NCBI GenBank assembly: GCA_047972265.1
Contig: JBKEAM010000046.1
Span: 4,978-68,977 of the forward strand
Direction of reading: 5' to 3'
Length of the DNA stretch: 64,000 nt
DNA from: JAAYCI01 sp047972265
GTDB taxonomy: Bacteria > Bacillota > Clostridia > Oscillospirales > Ruminococcaceae
The notes under the pieces were generated by a model, which worked only from the letters and a program-made list of their open reading frames with translations, was not told the origin of the DNA and ran no database searches. Positions 35,271 to 43,944 of this stretch are shown piece after piece. The position numbers were made by a program, and so were the translations under genes. How positions within the stretch are numbered: the stretch's first letter is position 1; the number at the start of each line of letters is the position of its first letter.

Positions 35271-36326
35271 TTATTTAAAATCCGAAAGCTTTGTGCTGGT
35301 GCGCACATGAAGAGGGGCAGGCACGCTTACGTGCACTTTTTTACTGCCCGGGTTTTGAATGCGGTTGAGCAGAGCCTTTACGGTTAGCTTGCCTAACTGG
35401 TCTATAGAGGGGGTGAGGGTGCTGATGCCTACGTTCATCAACTGGGCCCAGCCCAGCTCAGACGCCCAGCCCCATTCATCATAACCGCAAAGGCCAATTT
35501 GATTTGGCATATGCAGGCCAAGCGAGCGGATGGCCTGTGCCACACGCATCAAAGTAACGCCGTTGGAGGTAATAATTGCGGGAGGAGCGGTATCGTTTGC
35601 CGATTGCTTCATCAATTGCTTTACAGCGGCGCAAACACTGTTTTGGTTATCCTCAATATCGTATACAAAGTCGGCAGCGTTTTGCACACCAAGCTCGGTC
35701 AGGGTTTCGATGTGGGCGCGGCGGCGGTATAAACGAGGAGATATTTGCTCGTGAGGGGTTTGGGTTATATAGGCAATGTTGCCAAAGCCCTCTTGATGCA
35801 GATGCAAAACAGCCTCACGTATAGGGGATTTGTTTTCTATAAAAGCATAGTCAAACTTATAGTCGGTTACATCACGGTCCAGCAGCACCACAGGCAGGCC
35901 GCCGTTGGCAATATTAATTAAAAAAGGATTTTGCCGTTGTGTGGTGTTGATAATAAGGCCGTCAATTTTTTGCCCTAAAAGAGATTGAATAATGCTTTGT
36001 TCTTTTTTAGGGCTTTTATCGCTGTTTGCAATAATAATGTTGTAGCCGGTATTGTTCATAGCGTCGCCAACACTTTTTATAACAGCCGAGCTGAAAGGGC
36101 TTTCGATATCGGCAACAACCAGGCCAATCAACATGCTTTTGTGACTTTTAAGGCTGCGGGCTATGTTATTTGGTTGGTAATTGGCGTTTTCTATAACGGC
36201 CTTAATGCGCAAGCGCGTGTCCTCAGACATAAATTCGTACTTTTCGTTTAAATAGCGGGAAACAGTGGTTTTAGAAACGCCAGCCATATGCGCAATGTCG
36301 GCAATGGTAAGGTTTTTTTTGGGCAT
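35271..36326 (-). CDS. LacI-family regulator, KdgR-like
   Basis: This 351-residue protein has an N-terminal LacI helix-turn-helix (LTIADIAHMAGVSKTTVSRYLN), a hinge helix (PNNIARSL) and a periplasmic-binding-protein core. AAGGGAG precedes ATG 36326. As first gene of the leftward kdgK-kdgA operon it should control it, releasing DNA on binding an acid-sugar intermediate. A 16-base palindrome with central CG at 36744-36759 is its likely operator for the divergent permease. Confidence 0.9.
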   Translation of the reverse strand: MPKKNLTIADIAHMAGVSKTTVSRYLNEKYEFMSEDTRLRIKAVIENANYQPNNIARSLKSHKSMLIGLVVADIESPFSSAVIKSVGDAMNNTGYNIIIANSDKSPKKEQSIIQSLLGQKIDGLIINTTQRQNPFLINIANGGLPVVLLDRDVTDYKFDYAFIENKSPIREAVLHLHQEGFGNIAYITQTPHEQISPRLYRRRAHIETLTELGVQNAADFVYDIEDNQNSVCAAVKQLMKQSANDTAPPAIITSNGVTLMRVAQAIRSLGLHMPNQIGLCGYDEWGWASELGWAQLMNVGISTLTPSIDQLGKLTVKALLNRIQNPGSKKVHVSVPAPLHVRTSTKLSDFK

Positions 36327-36639
36327 ACAGGATTATACTCCCTTAGCAGTTATTTTATTATTAAAGGGCAAGAAGCGCGGTTTTGATAGTTAGAAACCGA
36401 TTAACATAATATTCTCGTTTATTATAAAAAGATTTAGAAGTTAAGTCAATTGCTATAAGAAAAAAACAGAGCAAATATGAACGATTTTTTAAAAAAATAG
36501 TGCACAAAAATAAAAGCTATTTTTATTGCTATTGAACAAACTTTGGATAAGATTATATTTTTTGCATAAAATACTGGCATTTTACGGCATGCGTTGATAT
36601 ACTTAGGCATAATTCTTGGACGGGTTACGTGTGCAAACT

Positions 36640-36738
36640 CTGCAAAACGTTGCTGCGGGAGAAGCGGTTTTGCGCCGGATTTTGTTTTTCGGCACAGGCT
36701 GAAAAAAGGAAAAAGAAGCCTGTTTTTCTTATTTTTTT
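36640..36738 (+). ncRNA. Candidate small RNA or attenuator
   Basis: A GC-richer island in AT-rich DNA contains a stem GCAAAAC/GTTTTGC (36642-36673) with an inner GCT/AGC pair. An intrinsic terminator follows (ACAGGCT 36694-36700 with AGCCTGT 36717-36723, then a T-rich run). No upstream -35/-10 is strong. It could be a short RNA made from the divergent region or a transcription block ahead of the permease. No known RNA family is recognised. Confidence 0.35.
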
Positions 36739-36743
36739 TGCTT

Positions 36744-36759
36744 TGTGTACCGGTACACA
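36744..36759. promoter_or_regulatory. 16-bp perfect palindrome, LacI-type operator
   Basis: TGTGTACCGGTACACA is its own reverse complement and has the central CG usual for LacI-family operators. The 8-mer GTACACAT of its right half recurs at 36901-36908 in the permease leader. The LacI gene is adjacent, so it probably controls the permease. Confidence 0.65.
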
Positions 36760-36940
36760 TAACTTGGTTTTAAGAAGCTACTACCATTTAAGAATGGGGC
36801 AATTAGCCCAAGGGTAAAAGCAGGTTAATTGTTAGAAATAACAGGGATTAAGAAAGGGGGAGGGTAGGATACAGGACAGTTTTTGAGTGCGGATAAACTT
36901 GTACACATCCTAGATCAATTTGAATTGAGGAGGCAAAACA

Positions 36941-38269
36941 ATGTCTACGTTCATTGGTATTTTACTGCTTGTCACTTACATTGCATTTGCTATTTATGCA
37001 GCTAAGGGCGGCAACCTAATGCTCGGCTTCTTTATCATGGCTGTACTATGGGCTGGTCTGGGTGCCCTTGCCGGGGTTACCACTTGGGCAGCAGATGCTG
37101 CACAAACAGAAGCCGGAATGATCGATATCAACAATGGTATTTTCCAACAAGGACCCGAGCTTTGGGGTTCTACCGCAGCGGTTATCATCTTTGGTTCTTG
37201 GTTTGGCCGCGTTTTGGTAGATACCGGTATTGCTCGTTCCATCATCCGTACAGCGGTAGAGCTGGGCGGCGACAAACCGGCCATCACCTGCGTTTTGCTG
37301 GCCATTGTAACCAGCCTTATCTTTACCTCGGCCTATGGTGCTGGCTCTGTAGTTGCTATTGGTGTTATCGTATTTCCCATTCTTCTTTCTCTTGGCATTT
37401 CCAAAGCATTGGCAACAGCTTCGTTCTTAATGTCTGTTGGCGCGGGCTTGTATCTCAACGGCGGCTGGCTAAGCCAGGTATCTGCCCTGATTCCTGAATT
37501 TGACCGCACCACAGATGCTTGGAAGATTTTTGGATTTATCGCTTTTGGCGTGCAAATGCTGGCCACCGTTGTTATGATTTTGGTATTTAGCCGCAACAAA
37601 ACCAAAAAGCATGCGTGGGCTGCTCAAGCTGCCGGCGGAGAAGAAAAGAACGTTAATATTTTTGCTATGATTACCCCCCTTATCCCTGTTGCATTGTCAA
37701 TCTTTTTAGGCGTAAAGCCTATAACCGCTATTTTGATTGCTGTTCTTTGGGCGTTGGCTTTCACCGGCAAACTGTTCCAAAAATGGAGCGATCTTGCGGC
37801 TTTGGTGCAAAAAACATTCCACGACGGTGTTGTAGACGTTGCATTGGTTTTTGCATTCCTGTTCTTCCTGCAAATGTTCCTGCGCGCGGCAAAGGTGTGC
37901 GCACCTCTGCTTTCTCCCATTCTTGGGCCTATTATGCCTAAAACCCTATTGCCCCTGTTTATCATCTTTGGTGTGCTTAGCGTTTTGGCTTTGTTCCGTG
38001 GTCCTCTTACATTGTGGGGCGCCGGTGCTGCTACCCTGGCTATGTTCCAGGCAATTGGCGGTATCTTTACTCCCACCGTTTTGTTCCCCTTGTTTATGGT
38101 TCCCACCACAACCGTTAATGGTTCTATCTGCCCCACCCAGTCTTGGTGCTTGTGGGCCATTGGTTACACAAAAACAGGGCTAAAAGAATACCTAAAAATT
38201 TGCATGCCGTTTGTTTTGGTGGCTGCATTGATACTTGAAATGGTTGCATACTTTATGTTTGCACTGTAA
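36941..38269 (+). CDS. Ion-transporter-superfamily permease, GntP/citrate-transporter-like
   Basis: This 442-residue protein has about 12 membrane helices. GAGGAGG lies seven bases before the ATG. Two half-repeats are suggested by TSAYGAGSVVAIGVIVFPILL and FRGPLTLWGAGAATLAMFQAIGG, as in inverted-repeat carboxylate permeases. It is divergent from the LacI-kdgK-kdgA operon, and a LacI operator lies upstream, so a hexonate, hexuronate or 2-keto-3-deoxy acid is the probable cargo. The family call is less certain than the transporter call. Confidence 0.78.
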   Translation: MSTFIGILLLVTYIAFAIYAAKGGNLMLGFFIMAVLWAGLGALAGVTTWAADAAQTEAGMIDINNGIFQQGPELWGSTAAVIIFGSWFGRVLVDTGIARSIIRTAVELGGDKPAITCVLLAIVTSLIFTSAYGAGSVVAIGVIVFPILLSLGISKALATASFLMSVGAGLYLNGGWLSQVSALIPEFDRTTDAWKIFGFIAFGVQMLATVVMILVFSRNKTKKHAWAAQAAGGEEKNVNIFAMITPLIPVALSIFLGVKPITAILIAVLWALAFTGKLFQKWSDLAALVQKTFHDGVVDVALVFAFLFFLQMFLRAAKVCAPLLSPILGPIMPKTLLPLFIIFGVLSVLALFRGPLTLWGAGAATLAMFQAIGGIFTPTVLFPLFMVPTTTVNGSICPTQSWCLWAIGYTKTGLKEYLKICMPFVLVAALILEMVAYFMFAL

Positions 38270-38330
38270 GCTGTAATTACAAACCAGTTATAAATGCCGC
38301 TGAACTGTAAAAAACGCGGTATGGCGGCTC

Positions 38331-38368
38331 CCACCCCGCCTTTTGCAAGGCGGGGTGGGGTTTGTTTT
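38331..38368 (+). terminator. Terminator after the permease gene
   Basis: CCACCCCGCCTT and AAGGCGGGGTGG form a perfect 12-base GC-rich stem with a TTGC loop; GGTTTGTTTT follows. Confidence 0.9.
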
Positions 38369-38421
38369 GAAATCAAAATAGGTTTTTGCCTATTGCATAT
38401 ATTTATTTGGAGGTTCTGGAC

Positions 38422-40545
38422 ATGGCTAGAGAAGTACGAGTAGGAATTGACGTTGGCGGCACACATACCAAGGCTGTTGCCATTGACAACGAAACCCACG
38501 AAATTGTGGGGCAAAGCGTGGTAATGACAAGCCATGACCATAAAATGGGTGTTGCGGCCGGTGTTATTGAGTGCTTTGAAAACTGCCTTACAAAAAACAA
38601 TATCTCTCCGGATGATGTGATTTTTATTGCCCACTCTACAACCCAAGCTACCAATGCACTGCTGGAAGGCGACGTTGCAAAGGTAGGCGTACTGGGCATT
38701 GGCCCGGGGGGCCTGTCTGGCTTATTGTCTAAAAGCCAAACCAAAATACCAGATATAGACCTTGGAACAGGGCGCTCTATTAAAGTGTGCCACACATATT
38801 TAAACCAAAAAAAGTGCAACCCCGAAACCATTGATGAATCTATAAAAGAGTTACAGGGACAGGGTGCCGAAGTTTTGGTTGCATCCAAAGCGTTTGGAGT
38901 AGACTCTATCCGCGAAGAGGAAGAAGTGCGTGATGTTGCGGATAAAAAGGGCATTATGGTATCTGTGGCATCGGATATTTCTAAACTGTACGGCCTTACC
39001 CGCCGTACCCGTACAGCCGCCATCAATGCATCTATTTTGCCTAAAATGATGAACACCGCCAACTCTACAGAGAAGGCAGTGCGTGACACAGGCATTAAAG
39101 TACCTTTAATGATTATGCGCGGCGACGGTGGTGTTATGGATATTAGTGAAATGAAAAAACGCCCCGTTCTTACCATGTTATCCGGCCCTGCAGCCAGCGT
39201 TATTGGCGCGCTGATGTACCTGCGTGCATCCAACGGCATTTATTTTGAGGTTGGCGGTACTTCTACCAATATTGGTGTAATTAAAAACGGACGCCCGGCA
39301 GTAGAATACTCTATTGTGGGTGGGCACCGTACTTATGTAAACTCGTTGGATGTTACTGTGCTTGGTGTAGCAGGCGGTTCTATGGTGCGTGCGGCCGACG
39401 GCCAATTGGTAGATGTAGGCCCGCGCAGTGCGCATATTGGCGGCATGGGCTATGCTGTGTATACCCCGCTGGAAGAAATTGTGGACCCTGAACTGGAATT
39501 TTTTGCCCCCAAAGAGGGTGACCCTGCCGATTATGTACGCATTAAGCTGGCAAACGGCAAACGTGTAACACTTACCAATTCCTGCGCCGCCAACATTCTT
39601 GGCTACGTAAAAGAGGGGGATTACAGCCGCGGTAATGTGGAATCTGCCCGCGCCTGCATGCAACCCTTGGCAGATTTTATGGGTGTAACGGTAGAAGAAT
39701 GCGCCCGCCAAATTTTGCAAAAAGCGTTTGAAAAGATAGAGCCGGTTATCCGCGGCTTTGCCGAAAAGTATAAAATTGAAGAAGACCAAATTACTCTGGT
39801 AGGCGTAGGCGGCGGTGCCAGTGCATTATTGCCCTTCTCGGCCGAAAGCATGAAGCTGCATTACTCTATCCCCAAATTTGCAGAGGTAATTTCTTCTATA
39901 GGCGTGGCGCTGGCTATGGTGCGCGATGTTATCGAGCGCGTTATACCAAGCCCCACCAGCAAAGACATTGCCGATATTAAAAAAGAAGCCAAAACGCTGG
40001 CCATTAAATCGGGCGCGGTGCCGGATTCTATTGAAGTGCAAATTGAAATTGATCCGCAAACCAGTAAGGTTACTGCCATTGCACTGGGCTCTACCGAAGT
40101 AAAAACCACCGACCTGTTAAAAGAGTGTGACGAGCAGGAAGCCCGCCAGCTTGCTGCCGACAGCATGAACCTGAAAGCCGAAGAGGTTACCTGCGATGTG
40201 CAGAATGATATCTTTTATGTGTTTAGCGGCGATAAAGGTGGCAAACGCCAGATACGCCTGTTAGATAAAAAAGGATTTATTCGTGTACAGCGGGGCGATG
40301 CCGAGGCTGTTATGTTTAAGGCAGAAAACTGGGAAGAAGAAACCGCAAAAATGTGGGAAAAATGCCTTACCTATAAGGCCGAAATGGAACGTACTCCCGA
40401 CCTATACCTGTGCATAGGCGGTAAAGTACTGGATTTTGCCAACACCGTATCGTTAGAGCAGCTTAAAATTATTCTTTCTACCGAGTTTGTGGATGCAGAC
40501 CCGGAAGAAGAAGCAATTTTGATTGGCGCCCGCAGCGAGCTGTAA
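38422..40545 (+). CDS. Hydantoinase A/oxoprolinase-family protein, orphan
   Basis: This 707-residue protein starts at ATG 38422, behind GGAGG; an earlier in-frame codon lacks a site. The N-terminal ASKHA-type phosphate loop is VGIDVGGTHTKAVAID, followed by AHSTTQATNALLEG. The central part has MRGDGGVMD, LSGPAASVIGA and FEVGGTSTNIGVI. HyuA proteins use ATP to open cyclic amides or to activate a substrate, usually with a HyuB partner. No HyuB is nearby, and the C-terminal 160 residues look like an added domain. Substrate unknown. Confidence 0.85.
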   Translation: MAREVRVGIDVGGTHTKAVAIDNETHEIVGQSVVMTSHDHKMGVAAGVIECFENCLTKNNISPDDVIFIAHSTTQATNALLEGDVAKVGVLGIGPGGLSGLLSKSQTKIPDIDLGTGRSIKVCHTYLNQKKCNPETIDESIKELQGQGAEVLVASKAFGVDSIREEEEVRDVADKKGIMVSVASDISKLYGLTRRTRTAAINASILPKMMNTANSTEKAVRDTGIKVPLMIMRGDGGVMDISEMKKRPVLTMLSGPAASVIGALMYLRASNGIYFEVGGTSTNIGVIKNGRPAVEYSIVGGHRTYVNSLDVTVLGVAGGSMVRAADGQLVDVGPRSAHIGGMGYAVYTPLEEIVDPELEFFAPKEGDPADYVRIKLANGKRVTLTNSCAANILGYVKEGDYSRGNVESARACMQPLADFMGVTVEECARQILQKAFEKIEPVIRGFAEKYKIEEDQITLVGVGGGASALLPFSAESMKLHYSIPKFAEVISSIGVALAMVRDVIERVIPSPTSKDIADIKKEAKTLAIKSGAVPDSIEVQIEIDPQTSKVTAIALGSTEVKTTDLLKECDEQEARQLAADSMNLKAEEVTCDVQNDIFYVFSGDKGGKRQIRLLDKKGFIRVQRGDAEAVMFKAENWEEETAKMWEKCLTYKAEMERTPDLYLCIGGKVLDFANTVSLEQLKIILSTEFVDADPEEEAILIGARSEL

Positions 40546-40549
40546 AAAT

Positions 40550-41227
40550 ATGGATATTACAATACTGCAAAACTTAATAGGGGTTGCACCCCGCGTGTGG
40601 GATATATACGGCATGCGGCACGAGCCCCTGCGCAATAAAATACCACCAGAGCAACTGCCGCAACTGCTGCAGCTTGCACGCAATACAGCCGAGGCTTTGG
40701 TGGAAAAAGTAAAAACTGAGTTTGCAGGAAAAACGCCCGAAGAAGTGTTGCAGGAATTAAATGTTACTATTTGCCGCCAGCCCCAAATGGATGGGGGAGG
40801 CTATGATGTTTTTGCCTGCTACGAAGAGCCCAATACGGTTACCCTGTATACAAAACCGGTAGAAAAGGCCGATGCGATGCTGGCAGAAATACCCGGTGGA
40901 GCAGAGCTTATACAAACCGACCTTTCGCAAGTATTGTTTACACACGAACTTTTTCATTATTACGAGTATAGTGAAAAAGACGGCCTGCCCACAGCGCAAA
41001 AACAACTTACTATGTGGAAAATAGGCCGCTGGGAGAGAAAATGCCAGGTGCGCGCCCTTGGCGAGATAGCCGCTATGCATTTTGCGGCCGGCATGCTACA
41101 ATTAAATTATTCTCCTTATATGCTGGATGTACTTCTTTTGTACCCAAGCAACCGCCCCAAAGCAGAAGAACTGTATACTTATATTATGCAACTGGCGGAA
41201 AAAGATGGAAACGGAGGCTGCGGATGA
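40550..41227 (+). CDS. Uncharacterised HExxH protein (zincin-like)
   Basis: This protein of about 225 residues starts at ATG 40550, four bases after the HyuA-type gene. I do not recognise the family. The motif THELFHYYEY supplies HExxH, the hallmark of zinc metalloproteases, and a Glu in ALGEIAAMHFAAGM about 35-40 residues later could be the third ligand. No signal peptide or membrane helix is seen, so it should be cytosolic. The stop codon overlaps the start of the next gene (ATGA). Linkage to HyuA is the only clue to function. Confidence 0.7.
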   Translation: MDITILQNLIGVAPRVWDIYGMRHEPLRNKIPPEQLPQLLQLARNTAEALVEKVKTEFAGKTPEEVLQELNVTICRQPQMDGGGYDVFACYEEPNTVTLYTKPVEKADAMLAEIPGGAELIQTDLSQVLFTHELFHYYEYSEKDGLPTAQKQLTMWKIGRWERKCQVRALGEIAAMHFAAGMLQLNYSPYMLDVLLLYPSNRPKAEELYTYIMQLAEKDGNGGCG

Positions 41228-41778
41228 TAGCAATTGGCTTATGTGCATTTTTTGTGGTAGTACTGGTCGCCACAGGCATTGTAATAGCAACACGTAGGTT
41301 ACCGCCCCAACCCGGAGAAGCAATACGTGTAAAAGAAATTGGTTTTACTGTTTTGCTTGCGCTTTTGTTGTGGTTAGAGGCAGGCATGGTACTGTATTAC
41401 GCCTTTACAGTGCCAGAAAGGTTGTTTATCAATCAAAATTCTATCATCAATGTATCTATATTTTTGGTGCTAAGCATTTTAATTGGTGCAGTTGCAATGC
41501 TGTTTTATTTTGTAAAATGTATAACGGCAGATGCAGAGGGCGTTATTTATCATAGCTTTTGGGGTGTTTCTTCTCGTATAATCTGGAGCGAAGTAACCGG
41601 ATTTGGCAAAGCCAACGGTAAGCGCCTTACCTTAATGGGCAAAAACAACGAGAAGTTAACGGTTGGCGGCGATCGCGAAAAGGTAAAAGAGTTTATTAAA
41701 TATGCCGAAACCTATTTGCCCAAAGATATAGATAAGGAACAATTGGATCTTTTAAAAATATCTTTGAAGATGCGGTAG
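41224..41778 (+). CDS. Small membrane protein with PH-like C-terminal domain
   Basis: This 184-residue protein is coupled by ATGA overlap to the HExxH gene, with GGAGG six bases before its ATG. Three hydrophobic segments (residues about 2-22, 38-60, 75-100) are followed by a soluble domain (GVIYHSFWGVSSRIIWSEVTGF ... KRLTLMG ... LTVGGDREKVKEFIKY). That strand-and-helix pattern resembles bacterial PH domains. Function unknown; it probably works at the membrane with the two upstream products. Confidence 0.65.
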   Translation: MIAIGLCAFFVVVLVATGIVIATRRLPPQPGEAIRVKEIGFTVLLALLLWLEAGMVLYYAFTVPERLFINQNSIINVSIFLVLSILIGAVAMLFYFVKCITADAEGVIYHSFWGVSSRIIWSEVTGFGKANGKRLTLMGKNNEKLTVGGDREKVKEFIKYAETYLPKDIDKEQLDLLKISLKMR

Positions 41779-41788
41779 CATCATTTAA

Positions 41789-41820
41789 GAAAGCATCGGG
41801 GGTTCCCGATGCTTTCTTTT
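41789..41820 (+). terminator. Terminator after the HyuA operon
   Basis: GAAAGCATCGGG and CCCGATGCTTTC form a perfect 12-base stem with a GGTT loop, followed by T5 (one C before). Confidence 0.9.
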
Positions 41821-41870
41821 TATTTACATCTTACTTGCAAATAAAACCGCAGGTTATTATTTACGGTTTA

Positions 41871-41899
41871 TTGCAAAAATAGCATCAATATTGCATAAT
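41871..41899 (+). promoter_or_regulatory. Promoter of the M42 peptidase gene
   Basis: TTGCAA (41871-41876), a 17-base spacer and CATAAT (41894-41899), about 100 bases before the start codon. Confidence 0.6.
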
Positions 41900-41997
41900 A
41901 GATTTGCTGCATAAAGCGGACAAATTTGCCGGCAGAATTATTTCGCCTTTATTTTTAAGGGCTTGGCAAAAAGAGAAAATAGCAGGAGGGTTTTTGT

Positions 41998-43068
41998 GTG
42001 AATAGTTTAAAGATGATTGAAGAATTTTCTAATGCGCATGGTGTATCGGGCTTTGAGGACGAGGTGGTTGCTCTGGGGCGCAAATATGCGCCTAAAAAAA
42101 GCGCCTTAAAAGAGGATAGCTTGCGTAATTTATATATATGGAACCCGGAAGATGAAAAAAGCGGAAAGCCGGTGGTGCAGCTGGATGCCCACACCGACGA
42201 AGTTGGGTTTATGGTACAAGCGATAAGGCCAAACGGCTTGCTGCAAATAATACCACTGGGTGGCTGGGTAGAGTATACCATCCCCGCCCACCGTGTAATG
42301 GTAAAAAACAGAGAGGGCAAATACCTGCCCGGCATTATTGCCACAAAACCGCCCCATTATATGACAGAAGGTGAGCGCCGTGCACCGCTGGATATTGGGC
42401 AGATGTGTATTGATATGGGCGTATCCAGCGCATATGCAATTGATAAAGAGCTGAACATTGGCATTGGTGCGCCGGTGGTGCCCGATACCGTATTTGAGTA
42501 CAATGAAAATACAGGTATAATGATGGGCAAAGCCTTTGACTGCCGTGTGGGCTGTGCCTGTATGATGGAAGTAATGAGCCGTTTGCAGGATAAAAAACTG
42601 CCGGTGCGCATGGTGGGTGCACTTTCCTCTCAAGAAGAGGTAGGTACCCGCGGGGCACGGGTAACCGCAAATGCCATACGCCCTGATATTGCCCTTGTTT
42701 TTGAGGGGGTGCCTGCGGATGACAGCTTTGCGCCCGAGTATGCGGCCCAAAGCGTAATGGGCAAAGGCCCCATGTTGCGCCATGCAGATAAAACCATGAT
42801 TACCAACCCGCGGTTTCAGCGGTTTGCGCTTTCGGTAGCAGAAAAGCAGGGTATTCCGGTACAAGAGGCGGTAAGAACCGGCGGGGGAACCAACGGTGCG
42901 GTTATTCATCTTGCGGCACAGGGGGTACCCTGCATTGTAATTGGTGTGCCGGTACGTTACCCACATACCCACTATGGATATGCAAGCTATGCCGACTACC
43001 AAAACAGCGTAAAACTGGGGATAGCCGTTATACAAGCCTTAAATGCAGAAACAATTGCGGAGTTTTAA
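41998..43068 (+). CDS. M42-family metallo-aminopeptidase
   Basis: This 356-residue protein starts at GTG 41998, behind AGGAGG. Metal ligands and catalytic acids are visible in VQLDAHTDEVGFMV, FDCRVGCA, SSQEEVGTRGA, FEGVPADD and PVRYPHTHYGYA. M42 enzymes (PepA/FrvX/TET) form large cytosolic shells that trim peptides from the N-terminus. It lies 51 bases before tmk, and they may be cotranscribed. Confidence 0.9.
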   Translation: MNSLKMIEEFSNAHGVSGFEDEVVALGRKYAPKKSALKEDSLRNLYIWNPEDEKSGKPVVQLDAHTDEVGFMVQAIRPNGLLQIIPLGGWVEYTIPAHRVMVKNREGKYLPGIIATKPPHYMTEGERRAPLDIGQMCIDMGVSSAYAIDKELNIGIGAPVVPDTVFEYNENTGIMMGKAFDCRVGCACMMEVMSRLQDKKLPVRMVGALSSQEEVGTRGARVTANAIRPDIALVFEGVPADDSFAPEYAAQSVMGKGPMLRHADKTMITNPRFQRFALSVAEKQGIPVQEAVRTGGGTNGAVIHLAAQGVPCIVIGVPVRYPHTHYGYASYADYQNSVKLGIAVIQALNAETIAEF

Positions 43069-43119
43069 GGTTTGTACAAACGCATAAATGCCAGATAAAA
43101 CAATAAACAGGGGAAAAGT

Positions 43120-43728
43120 ATGTTTATAACAATAGATGGGCCGGATGGTGTAGGCAAAACAACAGTTGCAAACTTGCTGGTGCAAAAAATACAAAATGCT
43201 GCTTTGCAGGCGGTGTATACGGCAGAACCTAGTAAGCTAGAAACAGGGGTAGAGATACGCCGTATTTTAAGGGAAGGCACCCCCGAAGAAGCAGAAAAAC
43301 TGGCAGACCTTTTTGTAGAGGATCGCCGCTTGCATCTGGCAAAAGAGATTGAACCTTGGCTGCAACAGGGCATTTATGTTGTGTGCGACAGGTATAAGTA
43401 CTCTACCATTAGTTACCAGCAGTTGCAGGGTGGTGCAGATGTGGAAAAACTGATAGAAATGAATGCCGATTTTTTAAAGCCGGACATAGCTTTTATTTTA
43501 AATGTGGCGGATGCCGATATTTTGTTAAACCGCATAGATGGCAGGCAGCAGCAAAAAGAAATTTTTGAGACAAAAGCAACCCTAGAGGTTGTGGTAAAGA
43601 TATACAAAGAAATGAAAACACGGTATTTTCCGCAGGAAAATATTGTGGAAATTTTGCTTGGCGCAGAAGAAACGCCAGACCAAATAGCAGAGAAAATGTG
43701 GCAGGTGGTAAAAAAAGCAAAGCAGTAA
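43120..43728 (+). CDS. tmk: Thymidylate kinase
   Basis: This 202-residue kinase has P-loop ITIDGPDGVGKTT, the DR(Y/H) motif in VVCDRYKYSTISYQ, and RIDGRQQQKEIFE as the lid region. It phosphorylates dTMP to dTDP in the cytosol. GGGGAAAAG precedes the ATG. Length and motif order are normal. A terminator lies about 75 bases downstream. Confidence 0.9.
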   Translation: MFITIDGPDGVGKTTVANLLVQKIQNAALQAVYTAEPSKLETGVEIRRILREGTPEEAEKLADLFVEDRRLHLAKEIEPWLQQGIYVVCDRYKYSTISYQQLQGGADVEKLIEMNADFLKPDIAFILNVADADILLNRIDGRQQQKEIFETKATLEVVVKIYKEMKTRYFPQENIVEILLGAEETPDQIAEKMWQVVKKAKQ

Positions 43729-43802
43729 TATAGTGTGATAAGAAACTATATTGCTGAATGCGATAAAAATTTAAAATGCGATAATACGAATAATTTAATT
43801 TT

Positions 43803-43850
43803 AAAGGTCCTATCCCAGATACTAGGATAGAACCTTTTGTTTTATTTATT
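43803..43850 (+). terminator. Terminator after tmk
   Basis: AAAGGTCCTATCC pairs with GGATAGAACCTTT (one mismatch) and a T-rich run follows. It sits between the convergent tmk and argH genes. Confidence 0.8.
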
Positions 43851-43944
43851 TAAGAAAATAAGATTGCGGCAAAGTGAATATAAAACTTTGCCGCAAAGCC
43901 TATAATATGAAAATACGGAAAATGCAGAGGATAGAAGAAGCAGG

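Larger units (their letters stand above)
36327..36940. other. Long divergent regulatory region
   Basis: This 614-base stretch separates the LacI and permease genes. From left to right it holds AT-rich DNA with an inverted repeat (CGGTTT ... AAACCG, about 36380-36401), a GC-richer block with a stem-loop and terminator (36640-36738), the palindromic operator candidate, and a leader of about 180 bases. No gene is convincing. Confidence 0.6.

Noticed and set aside
36629..36817. Cys-rich 62-codon open frame
   Set aside because: It starts at GTG without a ribosome-binding site and crosses a terminator hairpin and an operator; the RNA structures explain the sequence better.
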